Part shown: positions 40,090 to 51,625 of the stretch, in pieces
Numbering within the stretch: position 1 is the first letter of the stretch
How the letters are laid out: each line of letters begins with the position of its first letter
Translations under genes and position numbers: made by a program
NCBI GenBank assembly: GCA_019828545.1
Contig: JACVRA010000095.1
Coordinates: forward strand, 798,937 to 862,936
Direction of reading: 5' to 3'
DNA: 64,000 nucleotides
Source: Paracamarosporium sp. OC-R06-R3
Taxonomy: Eukaryota > Ascomycota > Dothideomycetes > Pleosporales > Didymosphaeriaceae
Notes under the pieces: model-generated
What the model was told of the DNA's origin: nothing
Seen by the model: the letters and a program-made list of their open reading frames with translations, nothing else
Database searches by the model: none

Positions 40090-42336
40090 AGAAGATCGGA
40101 GAGGGCAGATCCGTCGGACGGGTTCACTGTGGAAGTAATGGCTCGAGGACATCATATAGTCTTTTCTTTTCTTTTTCTCCCTTCTTAGGGCAGGAGGTTC
40201 TTTCCGGAGATGATGTTGACCAGCATAATACCCTAGAAGAGTACGCTCAAAGATTTGTCTAAGAATGTTCAATTTTATACCTACCACGTCCAGCTTTCAC
40301 CCTTTTCTAACCAGCGTACTTCCTGGTAAGCCATGTAACAGCAATGAGAATAATACAACAGCAGCACTTATTTATATAACTTGCGATGTTCTTTCTCGTG
40401 AGCAAGAAGTTTCGTGATAGACGACGTGGTCATGGCGTATTATGATACCACGGCTACGCATTGAATAGAAAAGTTCAGTGAATACAAGTCTACTGCAATC
40501 TCAGATGAAATACGTCGGTGGTGGCCTATATGTGAGTATTTTACAGATCGGATCAAGTACTCTAGTATCCTTGCGTGTGTGAGTCGATCAAACTTCCCAC
40601 CCAGGTTGTACAAACTCTAGGGAGGAGCTGGCATGAGCTGATCTAAGCTGCTATCGTTGGTGAAAATTTGAATCGTTATGATCAGTCTAGCTCAAGTGAT
40701 AGGAGTCATAGCATCGTCTGTGTTATACCACCGGTATGGTGAAAATAATCTTGTTCGGCCGGGATGTCTTATGGTGGAAAATTGGAGGTTTTAGTGCCTT
40801 GATAGATGTTAAGTCGAAAGCACCGATCATGAATACATAAATTTGGAGCATACAACGGCAATTCCCCAACATGCTTCTTTCTTTATGTATCAATATGTAT
40901 ACACAAAAGTAGGAGATACGCACATCATTCGAAGTCCATCTCAGAACGTGCGTTCATACACGAAACGCGAAGATCTCGTGGATCTCAATCATATCGTCAA
41001 AACTATTACTTAATTTACCAGAGCTTTGATATCGACGGGCTAGTTTGCTAGACTCATATTAATATACTGGAAGTACTTCGCATATCGCCTATGGGTCCTA
41101 GTTCAGTCATTATTTGCTTAGGCCAGTAGTAGTCACAAGGAGGAGTCTCGCCATGTGCTTTTCGATAAGATTTATACAGTAAAATTTGTTTGGGCCTCTA
41201 GTAGCATTTCAGGTGTGCAATGAATGAAAGACTGATTAGTATTTGTTGTTGTCAGGGAAAATGATCCAAAAAATACTAATTCAGTAAGCGAGTCAGTTGG
41301 ATTACCATATAAGAAATTAGTCCTACATTAGTGGAACGTCTATTCGACTGTAGAATAGATTTAGCCTAGCGCTTGTGTAAGATTTATACTTCTTCACCAA
41401 GTATAGTCCATCTCATTAGCTAAAACATATAAGAGCTTACTTCTTCAACAGCTGTCATCGTCATGACAAGGTTTGAGTAGGATTTGTAAAATAGCGAAGG
41501 GTGGTAAGTGCTGACTGGATAATGCTAGTGACATTGCTGGACTCGACCAATAAAGGCCCATATAGTATATTCTCCGCAGCGATGAGAAGGAATCGACAGT
41601 ACCAATCATCGGCAACGAACTTGCGCAGCTCTTTCCGGATACTCCGAAACCTCCGATCGCAAATCGAACGTCGTCGTTCACTGGATATTCGCCTCTTCAC
41701 TACCTCAACCTCATTCTGCCACGCCCAGAACTCCTAACCTGACCTAGACATAGCGTTTGGATTATCTTCAGTAATTTTTCCGTTCCTATGTCTCATACCT
41801 GTGCCCCACAATCCTGGAATCCGGGATCTCGAAAAGCAAGCGTAACGTCAATTTGCGCGGATCTGACTTGCACAGAAAAGCGGCATGTTGCCAGCAACGC
41901 CAGTCTCACGGAAGTTGTTATAATATCACGGTCACACATCTATATTTAAAATGTGTGTGGTTTTAACTTGCACGGTGAGCTGGTGAGGAGGAGACGCGGA
42001 CAAGACCTCGTTTTGAAGGGTCGAGATTGCTTCTATGGTTCCAGTCGTGAACATGCAAATGGTTGACAGCAAAAGAATTATCGTAATGCAATCCTAAGAT
42101 ATACCGGAACAATGATACGGCACGCATGATCAAGAACTTCTTTATAGCCGAGAGAAAGCGTGCGATCAGAGGTCATAGGTAAGAGGACAGTGATTCCACG
42201 ATGCTCCCTGGAGTACTTTTTCTTGTCTTTTTTTTTTTGGAACATCCTAGAAGTTCTGAATAAACAACAATCTAGAGCTTCGCATCCGAGGTCCTACACA
42301 CCTCAGTGCCATCTCAACTCCTTATCAGACCACAAC
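40090..42336. other. gene-free AT-rich interval, 2.2 kb
   Basis: After the AIF-like gene the sequence becomes AT-rich with dense stops. Short frames at 41445-41737 overlap on both strands and have no family resemblance. It could be decayed sequence, but I cannot identify its origin. Confidence 0.45.
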
Positions 42337-43307
42337 TCACATATGCTTGTGGAAGAAATCCAATACTAGCTTGTATCCCCGCTCGTATTCCTGTTTGACT
42401 TTCTGTTGCTCTAAATCGCCACGAGCCGCCATCCAACCGTGTACCTACGGGGAATGTCAAACCAACTTTGCATGACAATACGTGGATAGAGCGGACTTAC
42501 CTGGTCCGGGAACCATTCCACAACATTCGGTGTCTTGATATTCTGCTGCCACTTCGCCACCTCGTCCTTGTCCTCATCCCCGCTGGGCAACATGACATAC
42601 GGGATCACAACCCCCTTCGCGTCATCACTTGCTACCATGGCTGGATGCGCCGCTGCCGCAACCTTGAACAGCGTTCCCTCAAAACTACTCAAGTTGACAA
42701 TCTTACCACCCCAGCAGAATCCGACAATCCCCCACTTCTCCAAACCTTTACTCTTCTTGAGCTCGTCGATGACTTTGGGGATGCGTTCAAGGGTCTTGGG
42801 CGGCGCAGCAGCAGTCTTGAAGAACTCGCCAAGCTTAGCACCCTTTTCATCATTGTCGGGAGGATACCACGAGATGTCGGCGGGCTTGCCATCGAAAAAG
42901 TCGGGAATGAAGACCTGGTAAGGGTGTTCTTTGTCGGTGTAGGCGAGGATGTCGGCGCCTTGGAGGGTCTGTGGGAAGAACCCAAAGATGTCGTAGATGA
43001 TTCTATGTGGTTGGATCAGACGTGAACACTCCCGTACTAACGGTACCAAGCTTACAGGATGCCTTGTTTGGCGTCTTTGGGTCCAGTAGCATCTGTTCCG
43101 CGTGAGAAGTCGTCTTGGAAGCATCGCTACAAAGAAGGTGGAACTACGCACAAGTCTTCATGCCCTGCACCTCAATGTATTCGCCCTTGGTCTGGTAGCC
43201 CTTGCTGACCACGGCGGGCGTGTTGCAGCCTCCAAAATATCAGCGAACGGTGCTTCCGCGGCACAATTGCACTCACAAGCTTGCGACTGTGTAGATTCGG
43301 TAGACAT
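42337..43307 (-). CDS. dienelactone hydrolase family protein
   Basis: Five exons, 43307-43277, 43229-43152, 43092-43056, 43002-42501 and 42444-42337, give 251 residues. Introns are 47, 59, 53 and 56 bp, and each junction keeps the frame. The alpha/beta-hydrolase fold of the family shows ILIIYDIFGFFPQTLQGAD at about 48-66, the nucleophile elbow GFCWGGK with Cys145, and the catalytic His in VHGWMAARGD (218). Cys in place of Ser as nucleophile is typical of the family. Close fungal relatives include the Aim2-like proteins; the natural substrate is unknown. The small first exons carry the conserved ACCNTPAVVSKGYQTKGEY segment, which was used to find the splice sites. Confidence 0.93.
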
Positions 43308-44081
43308 GTTTCCGATGCGTGTCTTAAATGCTGCCCTGGGCGCAATTGTAGCTCGTGTCGGAATGGAAAGGAGAGACCCGGGAGGTTTGCAGTGGAGGAG
43401 AGGAACGAGGACGCGCATCCTTACGCAATCAACCGTTGCCAATAGCGAGCGGCTGCTGTCTTGAGCTGTCGCCGACAGGTGGGGCCGGCGACATGATGTC
43501 ACCACAGCCAAGGCGGGGTAGCTCTGGCTTGTAGTGAAAGGCCTCCCCAACCGCGATCAGCATTGCCGCCGCAAACCCTCGGAACCTTGTTCGAACGACA
43601 TATCATCATTATCAGAAAACCTAGCATACAAGCAGAACATGCACAGTAACCCCGCCAACGCCCTCCCATGTCCACCCGCAAGCAAGCTGTTTTGCCCCCA
43701 GGTAGGTGCCCAAAAAATAAATAGAAAGATGATGCAATGCCGCTGAGAAGATGACAAAGGGAAGAGATCAAAAGACGGACAGGACGCGACGTACACTGTG
43801 TCCATGTGCAGCCGCTCGCTCATGCTCATCCCCGCTCCCAGACACCGTACTCCTTTCTCATGCAATGCATCCAGCCCAGGCCTCTGCCTTGCTTTCCGAC
43901 CTCTCTGCTCGCGTGTCGGCCCTTCCAGACTATCCTTTTATCCATTATGTCGTATTATAGCATGCCGAAAGCGCCATCTAAACCATACATCGCGTTCACC
44001 TCCAACAGTAAGTGCCAAATGCTGGAAATTCGAGGGGTTGTTGCAGTTGACCGTGTCATATATCACGCTGCGTCTCTTTCC
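43308..44081. other. intergenic between the hydrolase promoter and the 3' end of nimA
   Basis: 0.8 kb, no supported gene. Plus-strand frames at 43798-44402 are antisense to the last nimA exon and to its 3' region. Confidence 0.45.
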
Positions 44082-46515
44082 TTATATAACCAACTTTTTC
44101 GTCTTGACAATAAACGGACTGGGCATCTCATCGCACTCCTCTGGGTTCCACACCACAGCCGGCTTCAATTCCCGAGCTGCAAACGCGCTCCTCGCCTTCG
44201 CAGGGCTCTTAATCCCCGCCCGCATGCCGCGCTTGCCTTCGTCCTCGCTCAATGCTTGAGGGATGCCGCGCGCTTGCTGGAGCTCTACCAGCGTTCGGCC
44301 CAGGGGACGAGGGCCATTCGCTGGTGTTTTCTTCTTGAGAAGACCCGAGGCCTCGGCCGGTCTTGCGGTTCTACGCACAGGACTACTAACCTCCGGTTTT
44401 GAGCGTGCGCGGGAAGGCGAAGCGGCTACGATAGGCACTGCGGAATGCGGACGGGGTCTCTGGTTGGCAGGCGCGAGTGATGGTGCAGTTGCCAGGCGTG
44501 CTGTGGGCCGTAATAAAGCTTTCTGGGCGGCTCCGAGCGTCTTAAAAGGGTCCTCGTTGGCATGGCGACCACCTGAGCCGCTACGCGACCGAGTCGGTGA
44601 TGGGAGAGCTAAATGAATGTCAGCATGCTATTATCTTGGTATGTGCTTTGTAGCTATCGACGTACCAGGAATGTCGTCTTCATCCAGATCGGCGTTCCAG
44701 TCATCATCAGTTGGCGATGGCGGAACCTCGCCCTCCCACCTCTTTGCCGCCTCCTTTGCGGCTGCGAAAATATTTTTGCTTGACTGCTTTTCACGACGAG
44801 GAGATAGCGAGAGGCCACTGACAGCGAGAGATGATGGCGCTGGGGATGGCTCGCCCATTTGTACATCCATGGGTGAAGGTGGTGGCTGAGCTACAGGTCC
44901 TGCCATTGTTCTGGCCCGAGTAAGTGGCGCTCGCGTCCGTTTCTTTGGCAATGGGTTTGTGACAGAAACATGGGTATCATGTGTTGCTTCAGGATGTGTA
45001 ATACCGTGACCATCTGTGCTCAAAACGTCCTCTATCGAGTCATCAATAGACAGAGAAGATATGTCGGTTCCGCTGCCCCATTCAGAGTTTGCACCTGATG
45101 TACTGGTCGAGTCGCCATTAGTAGGGAATAATATACCCTGTTCTGCAGGTAGGGTTGGGGTATTTGAGCGAGGAGCGAGCTTCGGCGATGTGCTTGGGCG
45201 AGCAGGGTACTTCTTCAAGGCTCTCTCGACCTGTGCTTTGACCTCCGCTTCGAAAGTATCTTGCAGCTTCCTGAATTCGATTTGATATCTCCGCTCGACC
45301 TCGTATTTTACCCGTTTCTCAATCTCCAACTGCGCTTTCACTTCCCACTCTCGTCTGAGCTGGTCATTGATGTCTTTGCGCATGTTGATGACTTTAGCAT
45401 CAAAAGTCTTTTCCCTCTGTATCAGCTTCGTTTCTTGATCCTTCAACTCCTGACTAATCTTAACCACCTCTTGCTCCTTGCGCATGAGCTTCACTATCGG
45501 CAGGTTCAACAACTGTGCTGTGTCTGGGCGGTTTGTGGGCGAGACCTGGAGGCACGATGCAATGACTTTGTTCAGTTCTGGGGAATAAACGGCAGGAATG
45601 GGTGGATATCGCCCCATGCGAATCTTTTGGATGAGGTCAAGGTGGGTCCTTGCGTTGAATGGCGGTTGCTTCGCACACATCTCGTATATTATGCAGCCGA
45701 GCGCCCAAATGTCAGAGTGAGGGCCGTATTGCTCTGCTTTGCATATCTCGGGCGACATGTAGAAGGGAGTACCGACGTATGTGGATGCGAAATCATGCGA
45801 TTGGAGGATCTTGGAGAGACCGAAGTCACCGAGTTTGACGGAGTTGTCGTGGTCGAGGAAGACTAGCTAGCGTTAGCTGTGGCCCAAACACGAGAAGCAA
45901 CGTGCAGATACTGACTGTTTTCAGGCTTCAGATCGCGGTGCAGGATCATGGGCCTGCCATTCCGATCCCGCACCGGCTTCGCGTCGGCACCCAGGCCCAT
46001 GACGTTTTGCCCGGCTGGGGGCGGGTCCTGGCCGTAGTGGCATCGATACAAGGCATTCACAATCTGGCTGAAGATGGACCAGACAAACTCTTCCTCGGCA
46101 AACTGGTTCTTGTTTTTGAGGTTCTGGATGACGCGACCGAGATCCCCGTTGCCGCAGTATTCCATGTAGAGGTGCAGGTCCTGGGATGCCTTGAGGTGTT
46201 CGCGCTCGTAGTAGCGGACGATGTTTGGGTGCACGAGCTCCTTCAGGATGGAAAGCTCGGCCTGCAGCTGTTCCTTTTCCTTTTGCGACATCTTGGAGTA
46301 CGAGATCTCCTTCCGGCACAGGATCTAGACGAGCAATCAGCCAGCTGCCGCGCGACACGGGGGCGACGGCACGCACATATCCATCCGTCTTGCGCTTGAC
46401 CTTGCGGATGATTCCAAACGAGCCATGGCCTGTCAGGCGTCAGTTGTGCGCTCGACGCGGAGGCAGGGTGCGCACCAATCTTCTCGAGGACCTCGTATTT
46501 GTCGTCCTCAGGCAT
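44082..46515 (-). CDS. nimA: NIMA-related serine/threonine protein kinase
   Basis: Five exons, 46515-46476, 46429-46377, 46324-45916, 45862-44666 and 44608-44082, give 741 residues; introns are 46, 52, 53 and 57 bp. The kinase domain occupies about 1-300: Gly loop GHGSFG (14-19), Lys36 in CRKEI, catalytic HRDLKPEN at 160-167, DFG at 180-182, and activation segment ending GTPFYMSPE. The insertion with PPPAGQNVMGLGADAKPVRD before HRD is typical of fungal NIMA. A long coiled-coil follows (VVKISQELKDQETKLIQREK onward), then a Ser/Pro-rich tail with several SP/TP sites, ending with DEMPSPFIVKTKK. NIMA promotes mitotic entry. The last exon is required to restore the conserved tail. It shares a 253-base promoter with the ankyrin-BTB gene. 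Confidence 0.95.
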
Positions 46516-46768
46516 GATAATGGAGGGTATGCTATGTCATCAATCGATGCAGCGAAGGTAGTATACTGTTTGTTAGTATTGGCGGAGGGTGCAGGACGGA
46601 CGAATGTACGGCGGCGGGCGGGCCAGATGTGGTTGCTGCGGGTTGTGTTTACGGCCGTCGCTACCAGCAACCGCCGCGCACGGAGCCTCATCCTACGCCT
46701 AGTACGGAACGTCATCGCAGCGCCGCCCATGGATCTGCCGCCGCCATGCCCCCCGTCGCCCCGCCACC
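46516..46768. promoter_or_regulatory. short bidirectional promoter (nimA / ankyrin-BTB gene)
   Basis: Only 253 bases separate the two divergent start codons, so their control elements must overlap. Confidence 0.6.
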
Positions 46769-48734
46769 ATGGACACGAAGAAGAAGTTCGAGATCGAGCG
46801 GGCGCTCGCGGCGGAGAAGCAGGCCATCTCGGCGGGCCGGCTGAAGGAGGACAACCCGCTCGACACCACCGAGACGTTCCGCCAGTTCTGCGAGGCGTGC
46901 CGGCGGGGCGACCTGAAGGTGTGCCAGGAGATGATCCAGGCCGGCGTCAACGTCAACGCCCGCGACAGGCACGACTACACGCCGCTCATCCTGGTAAGCC
47001 CTCCTCGTCGTGCGTGCTGCACCACGGTAACCGTTGCCGCGCAAGGCCAGTCTCTGCGGGCACTACGAGGTCATCCAGCTGCTGCTTGAAAACGGCGCCT
47101 TGTGCGAGCGCGACACCTTCCAGGGCGAGCGATGCCTGTACAATGCCCTCAACGACCGCATCCGCAACCTCCTGCTTTCCTACGACTACGCAAAGTCGTC
47201 CAACCCGCTGCAACCGCTTGCGGCTCACATCACCTCGCTCCTTGCCCGCCCGGAACCAAGGACGGCCGACATCACAATCGAGACGTTCGAGCAGAGCTTC
47301 CACCTGCACAAGTTCCTCCTTGCCGCGCGTTCGCCGCACTTTGCGAAGAAGCTCCACGCAGCACCCAACACTGCAACCTGGAGCTTGCCACAAAACATAC
47401 CCACAGAATCGCTCGAGATTGCATTGCAATACCTTTACTTTTCCGAGGTCTCACTGCGGAGAGTGGTGCACGGGCTGAATGACGAGGAAGAGATGCAGAT
47501 ATTGGAAGGCATTGACAGGATCGGACGACAATTGGAGATGGACAGGCTGTTCGAAGACATCACAGAAGTATCCGATCGGCGGTTACTGCGCCAAAAGCGA
47601 GCGGAAGAGCTGGACCGCGGTCGAGATCAGCTCGAGGCATGGTTCAAGGAAAACGTGCTACGGAACAGAACAGAGGTCGAGACAGCCAAAGTCGACAACC
47701 TCAAGTGGGATCGCGACAACTCCATCTATGCCGACATTTTGCTACGCGCAGACCATCTTGAAGAAGACTACGAATCTGACGAGGCAGACGCCTCACCTGG
47801 TCCCTCCGAACCCTCGACGCCACCCGCACACAGCATTCTCGGACTCCCCGTTTCATCTCGCTCTCCCTCCCGTTCTTGCCAGTCACGTAAATCCACAATC
47901 TATCCCGCACACAAAGCCATGCTCCTCCGCTCGGAATACTTCTCCACCATGCTGACCTCCCCCTTTCGCGAAGCCCAACAAACCCGGTATCTCCAGATTG
48001 TCACCCTCGACTGCTCTCCCAGAGTCCTTGAAACAGTCCTCACATTCCTCTACACTGAACGCTCCGACTTTGGCCTGGACGTCGCCATCGACGTACTCTT
48101 CACAGCGGACCAGCTCTTTATCGAGAAATTGAAACAACGCGCTGCACTCATCATTTCCACGTTAGGGAATGGAAACTCTTCGACTGTGGAGAGTGAGAAC
48201 CCAAGAGGCGAGACAGATGCAGATGAAGTCATTGACATCTACGAAGTTATCAGAGCGGGCTGGGATACGCGTGTGCAGCGCTTAGAGGAATTTGGAGCTC
48301 GATACATAGCCTACCGACTAGAGCGTTACATTGATACTCCCGAATTTGCCGAAATCGTGCAAGAGTCTGCGCGGAGGGTCAAGGCTCGTCAGGAAACCGA
48401 TACGGTCGAGCTTGTTGACGATATCCGTTATTATCTCTCTGATCGGTTCCGGCTGCGCTTCGAAGACAGTGGGTTGGATGAAATGATGGAACAGGGGAGA
48501 GGGGATGCGGACGCGATTGCCGAAGCGATGGAGGATCTAGGTGTTGAGGACGATGTTGAAGAGAAACATGGAGGGTTGCTGGAGAAGGAGATTGAGGATC
48601 AATTTGCGGTGGGTGCCATCCGAACCTTGGATGGTGAGATTGCGGGCGATGAGTTTGCGCAGGATGCGATGAATTATCAGATTCTACTAGGAAAGATTGA
48701 CCGGTTATTAGAAAACCTAGATCTGGATGCTTAA
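46769..48734 (+). CDS. ankyrin repeat and BTB/POZ domain protein (ABTB1-like)
   Basis: Two exons, 46769-46993 and 47046-48734, give 637 residues; the 52-bp intron is phase 0. The ankyrin region at about 35-110 (TFRQFCEACRRGDLKVCQEM, ARDRHDYTPLIL joined to ASLCGHYEVIQLLLENGA) is interrupted by the intron. Two BTB domains follow, around 155-220 (FEQSFHLHKFLLAARSPHFA) and around 365-440 (IYPAHKAMLLRSEYFSTML). A helical, acidic C-terminus follows. This order matches animal ABTB1/BPOZ. BTB proteins of this type are thought to be Cul3 adaptors or to act with elongation factor eEF1A, but the fungal role is not known. Confidence 0.9.
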
Positions 48735-49480
48735 GACGTTGGATTAGAGTGTATACTATTTACATGGATGTGCAAAAACGATAGAGGTGCACACATACAG
48801 CGTGTGCGATTGCAATCTAGACATAGGTTACGAACCACTCGTTTTCGTTATCGATTGTGGGCAGAGCAATATCTCAAATCCATTGCGCTATTGCGTAATG
48901 CGTAATAACATCAAAACATTCTATAAGACTAGAAAAAGTTACCTTTCCCCCTTGAAAACCGATGTTCTCGAGACTGTAAAAGAACGAGTGTTCGTGGCGA
49001 TATATAATGGTAAGATCCATATGATACCAATGTAATCTCACGTTTGAAACGAGCTCTCTCGTCCTTGGTAGGAGGCAAATCACGAGAACTGGCGATTCCC
49101 GGGCGGTTACGGGCAGGATATCTATCCGTCACGGCTGATGAGCTCGCTGTGCCCGCAAGGTTTCTAATAGTCTTACCACGACCTTTTACCATTGAATTTT
49201 ACAATATTGGAGTATAATACGTAGCCCAGCAGCTTCGGGATGTGGTCTCTTGAATCGCACGCCACCGCCCATTTTTGGAAAACGGCATGACAAAAAAGCG
49301 CCATTACGAGGGGATGGTGACTACGCTCGGAGCATCCAGGCTACTATGACTTAGTCGGCGAGTTTTGGATACAGTGTCAAGGCGGCGCACCGTACCCTTC
49401 CAGGAAGTGCCAGGTAAACCCACCCAAGATTGATGCCAGCTCTTCTGGTCATCAGAGTTTGCCTTCAGTCTGGCTCTTCC
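48735..49480. other. convergent intergenic region
   Basis: 0.75 kb between two gene ends. The small overlapping frames at 48787-49192 have no recognisable features. Confidence 0.45.
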
Positions 49481-50551
49481 TCAAGGCTTCTCAATAGTAG
49501 CCTTCTCAATCTCTGTCCAACGATCCACGGCCCTCTTCACCAATGATTTCATCCTCTCTCGGTCGACGACACTGCCACCACTCTTCTCCACCCTCCTTAA
49601 TACGCCGTCTTTCGTCCCCTTCCTACCACCACTGCAATCTACAACTACGCAAACGCTTTCTCGGCACACACTCTCTTCGAACACATCCGGATCGCTAAGA
49701 ATCCAATTGGCATCCTCCTCTTCGCCGCTCTCATTCCAGTCGCGCTTACCCTCAAATATCGCAAATGTCGACGGAATAGGCAGTCCACGGAGGGTTAGCG
49801 AATGTGCCAAAGACGGATCATCGGAGCATAGTATCGTCTCGAGGTCTTCGTCCCAGAAGGCATGTGGGATGACGCTGTTCCTGAGCGCAGCAAGCATAGA
49901 CAACCAGGCAGCGTCAAAGGCATTACCATCGATGCTAATGTAGAAAATGTCGATATAGAGCACCCAGTAGCCCTTCAGCTGCAGTTGGGGATCGCCATCC
50001 GGGTCGTCGGGATTGCTGGGCGGCGTATAGAGGATGCGCAGATCGGAGAGGCGGACAAGGGACGTGGAGAGCAGTAGCGACCGGACACGGGTAACCAATG
50101 CCTGCGCAAAGGACGAAGGCGCGGAGCCAGGGATGTGCTGAGGCGTGCTGCCTGTTGATAATTCTACGTTGGGTACTAGTAGGCGTAGGCTCTCAATATC
50201 CTCCCTCTCACGTTCTACGTCTTCTTCTACCTCATTGCCGGTGCTGGGCGCAAAGTCGGCCGTCCCTTGCACGTCCTCTTCCTTCAGTACCTCGGCGCGC
50301 ACCCCGCACACAGCCGAGGTATTGCCTAATCGCACCACGGCCGAGCCGTTGCAGTGCGTGAGGCTGCCTGTGTTGACTGCAGCTCTGCGGAACTCGTGCG
50401 CCGCGCGATTGTTGGCGCGAAGAGGCGCTTTGGAAGGCTTCGACGCGGCCAGGTGTGCTTGCAGGAACGGGTGTGGGGCGACGGCGGCGAAGATGGGGCG
50501 CGGGAACGTCAGCGCAGGCGCAGGATTTGAGGACGATACTGTTGTGGCCAT
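49481..50551 (-). CDS. rrp43: exosome complex subunit Rrp43 (RNase PH-like)
   Basis: Single exon, 356 residues. RNase PH-fold signatures: a conserved N-terminal ANNRAAHEFRRAAVNTGSL, GSAVVRLGNTSAVCGVRAEV, and a central YWVLYIDIFYISIDGNAFDA with AAWLSMLAALRNSVIP. This pattern fits the Rrp43/Rrp42/Rrp45 branch, and the length and N-terminus fit Rrp43 (EXOSC8) best. An acidic insertion (about 103-120) and a Ser/Asp-rich segment (EESGEEEDAN-type) are lineage additions. These subunits form the catalytically inactive hexameric ring of the exosome in nucleus and cytoplasm. The gene is tandem with the Cys-rich protein gene downstream of it. Confidence 0.88.
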   Translation of the reverse strand: MATTVSSSNPAPALTFPRPIFAAVAPHPFLQAHLAASKPSKAPLRANNRAAHEFRRAAVNTGSLTHCNGSAVVRLGNTSAVCGVRAEVLKEEDVQGTADFAPSTGNEVEEDVEREREDIESLRLLVPNVELSTGSTPQHIPGSAPSSFAQALVTRVRSLLLSTSLVRLSDLRILYTPPSNPDDPDGDPQLQLKGYWVLYIDIFYISIDGNAFDAAWLSMLAALRNSVIPHAFWDEDLETILCSDDPSLAHSLTLRGLPIPSTFAIFEGKRDWNESGEEEDANWILSDPDVFEESVCRESVCVVVDCSGGRKGTKDGVLRRVEKSGGSVVDRERMKSLVKRAVDRWTEIEKATIEKP

Positions 50552-50803
50552 GGTGTGGAGTTGTCTGCGTCAAAAGCGTTCTTTGGTATGCACTGACGCT
50601 TAAGCGTGGTGGTCCCTTAGTGGGGGATTAGCACGTGACTGTGCGTACGCCTAAGCACCTAAACAACAAACAACCTAGACAAGACATGCATGGAAGTTTG
50701 ATTGTTCTTGGGCTGTTTTGCAGCTTGCTGGAGCCACGTAATGCACTTTGAGCATACGCATTCATGGAACCTGCCGCTAGATGGGAAATCTCGAGCTTCT
50801 TCC

Positions 50804-51625
50804 TCATGCTGACAGCACCCACAATACGAGCACCAATCCCAAATACATCAACGTTGGCGCATTCGGCACACTCGATGCGGACGTAGGCTCAGATATAGCC
50901 TCTCCCGTTCTCGACATAGATTGAGCATCATTCACCGACGCTGGCTCACTCGCAGTACTCTCCGCCGTACTCAGGCCCGTACTGCTCACCTTACCCCCAT
51001 TCTCCGTTATCAATTCTTGTTCTGAAGAGCTCTCACCAATCGGGTGAGCAAACAAATCTGTCGTCCCTGCCGGTGGCAACGTCGTTACTTGCGCCTTTGG
51101 CACCTCCACACTCGTCATCTGCACCCCATGCACCGTATCTACCCAAAAACAATACGGCGTTTCCCTTACGACCCAGTTCGTCAACGTGCTCCCTCCCTTG
51201 ACAACCTCCCATTCCGTCAACGGGCTCCCTTCGCTCGCATACGTGACAAGGAACGGTTGTGCCTCTCCCGTTCCTGTAGCCGCCAGACTCGCCAGCGGGG
51301 TTGCAGTCGCAGCCGCATCGCAAGTCTTGCCGAAGTTCTCAGATTTAGGGCTAATGGATCCCTGGGTGCGGGAACGACAGCATGACAGGTCTCTGAAGTT
51401 CAAGTCTTTACTCCAATCCAAGAAACCGACGACATGGCCGTCGCAGCAGAAGGACTGGAAGTCGGAATCTTTGAGTTCGAGCGTGGCGTTTTTGGCATTC
51501 TTGTAGTTCGCGCAAGAAAAGAAAGGTGGGTTCGGGTCTTGCCAGTGGTCGAGGTCATAAAGGGGTGCGTAACACCGCTCAGACGGGGGAATTTCGCCAA
51601 TGGGTACTCGCGTTGATACAGACAT
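50804..51625 (-). CDS. hypothetical Cys-rich protein with hydrophobic C-terminal tail
   Basis: Single exon, 273 residues, family not recognised. The first half has paired cysteines (FCCDGHVVGF, LSCCRSRTQG) and others at about 18 and 38, suggesting a disulfide-rich fold. The middle contains YASEGSPLTEWEVVKGGST and ETPYCFWVDTVHG. A Ser/Thr/Glu-rich stalk precedes a final hydrophobic segment (LMYLGLVLVLWVLSA), like a GPI signal or tail anchor. No signal peptide is present at the chosen start, so an upstream exon may be missing or the protein is tail-anchored. Probably a surface protein, but this is an inference. Confidence 0.6.
   Translation of the reverse strand: MSVSTRVPIGEIPPSERCYAPLYDLDHWQDPNPPFFSCANYKNAKNATLELKDSDFQSFCCDGHVVGFLDWSKDLNFRDLSCCRSRTQGSISPKSENFGKTCDAAATATPLASLAATGTGEAQPFLVTYASEGSPLTEWEVVKGGSTLTNWVVRETPYCFWVDTVHGVQMTSVEVPKAQVTTLPPAGTTDLFAHPIGESSSEQELITENGGKVSSTGLSTAESTASEPASVNDAQSMSRTGEAISEPTSASSVPNAPTLMYLGLVLVLWVLSA

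Noticed and set aside
43798..44402. Plus-strand frames of 153 and 198 codons
   Set aside because: They overlap each other and the last exon of nimA on the opposite strand, whose tail motif DEMPSPF is conserved.
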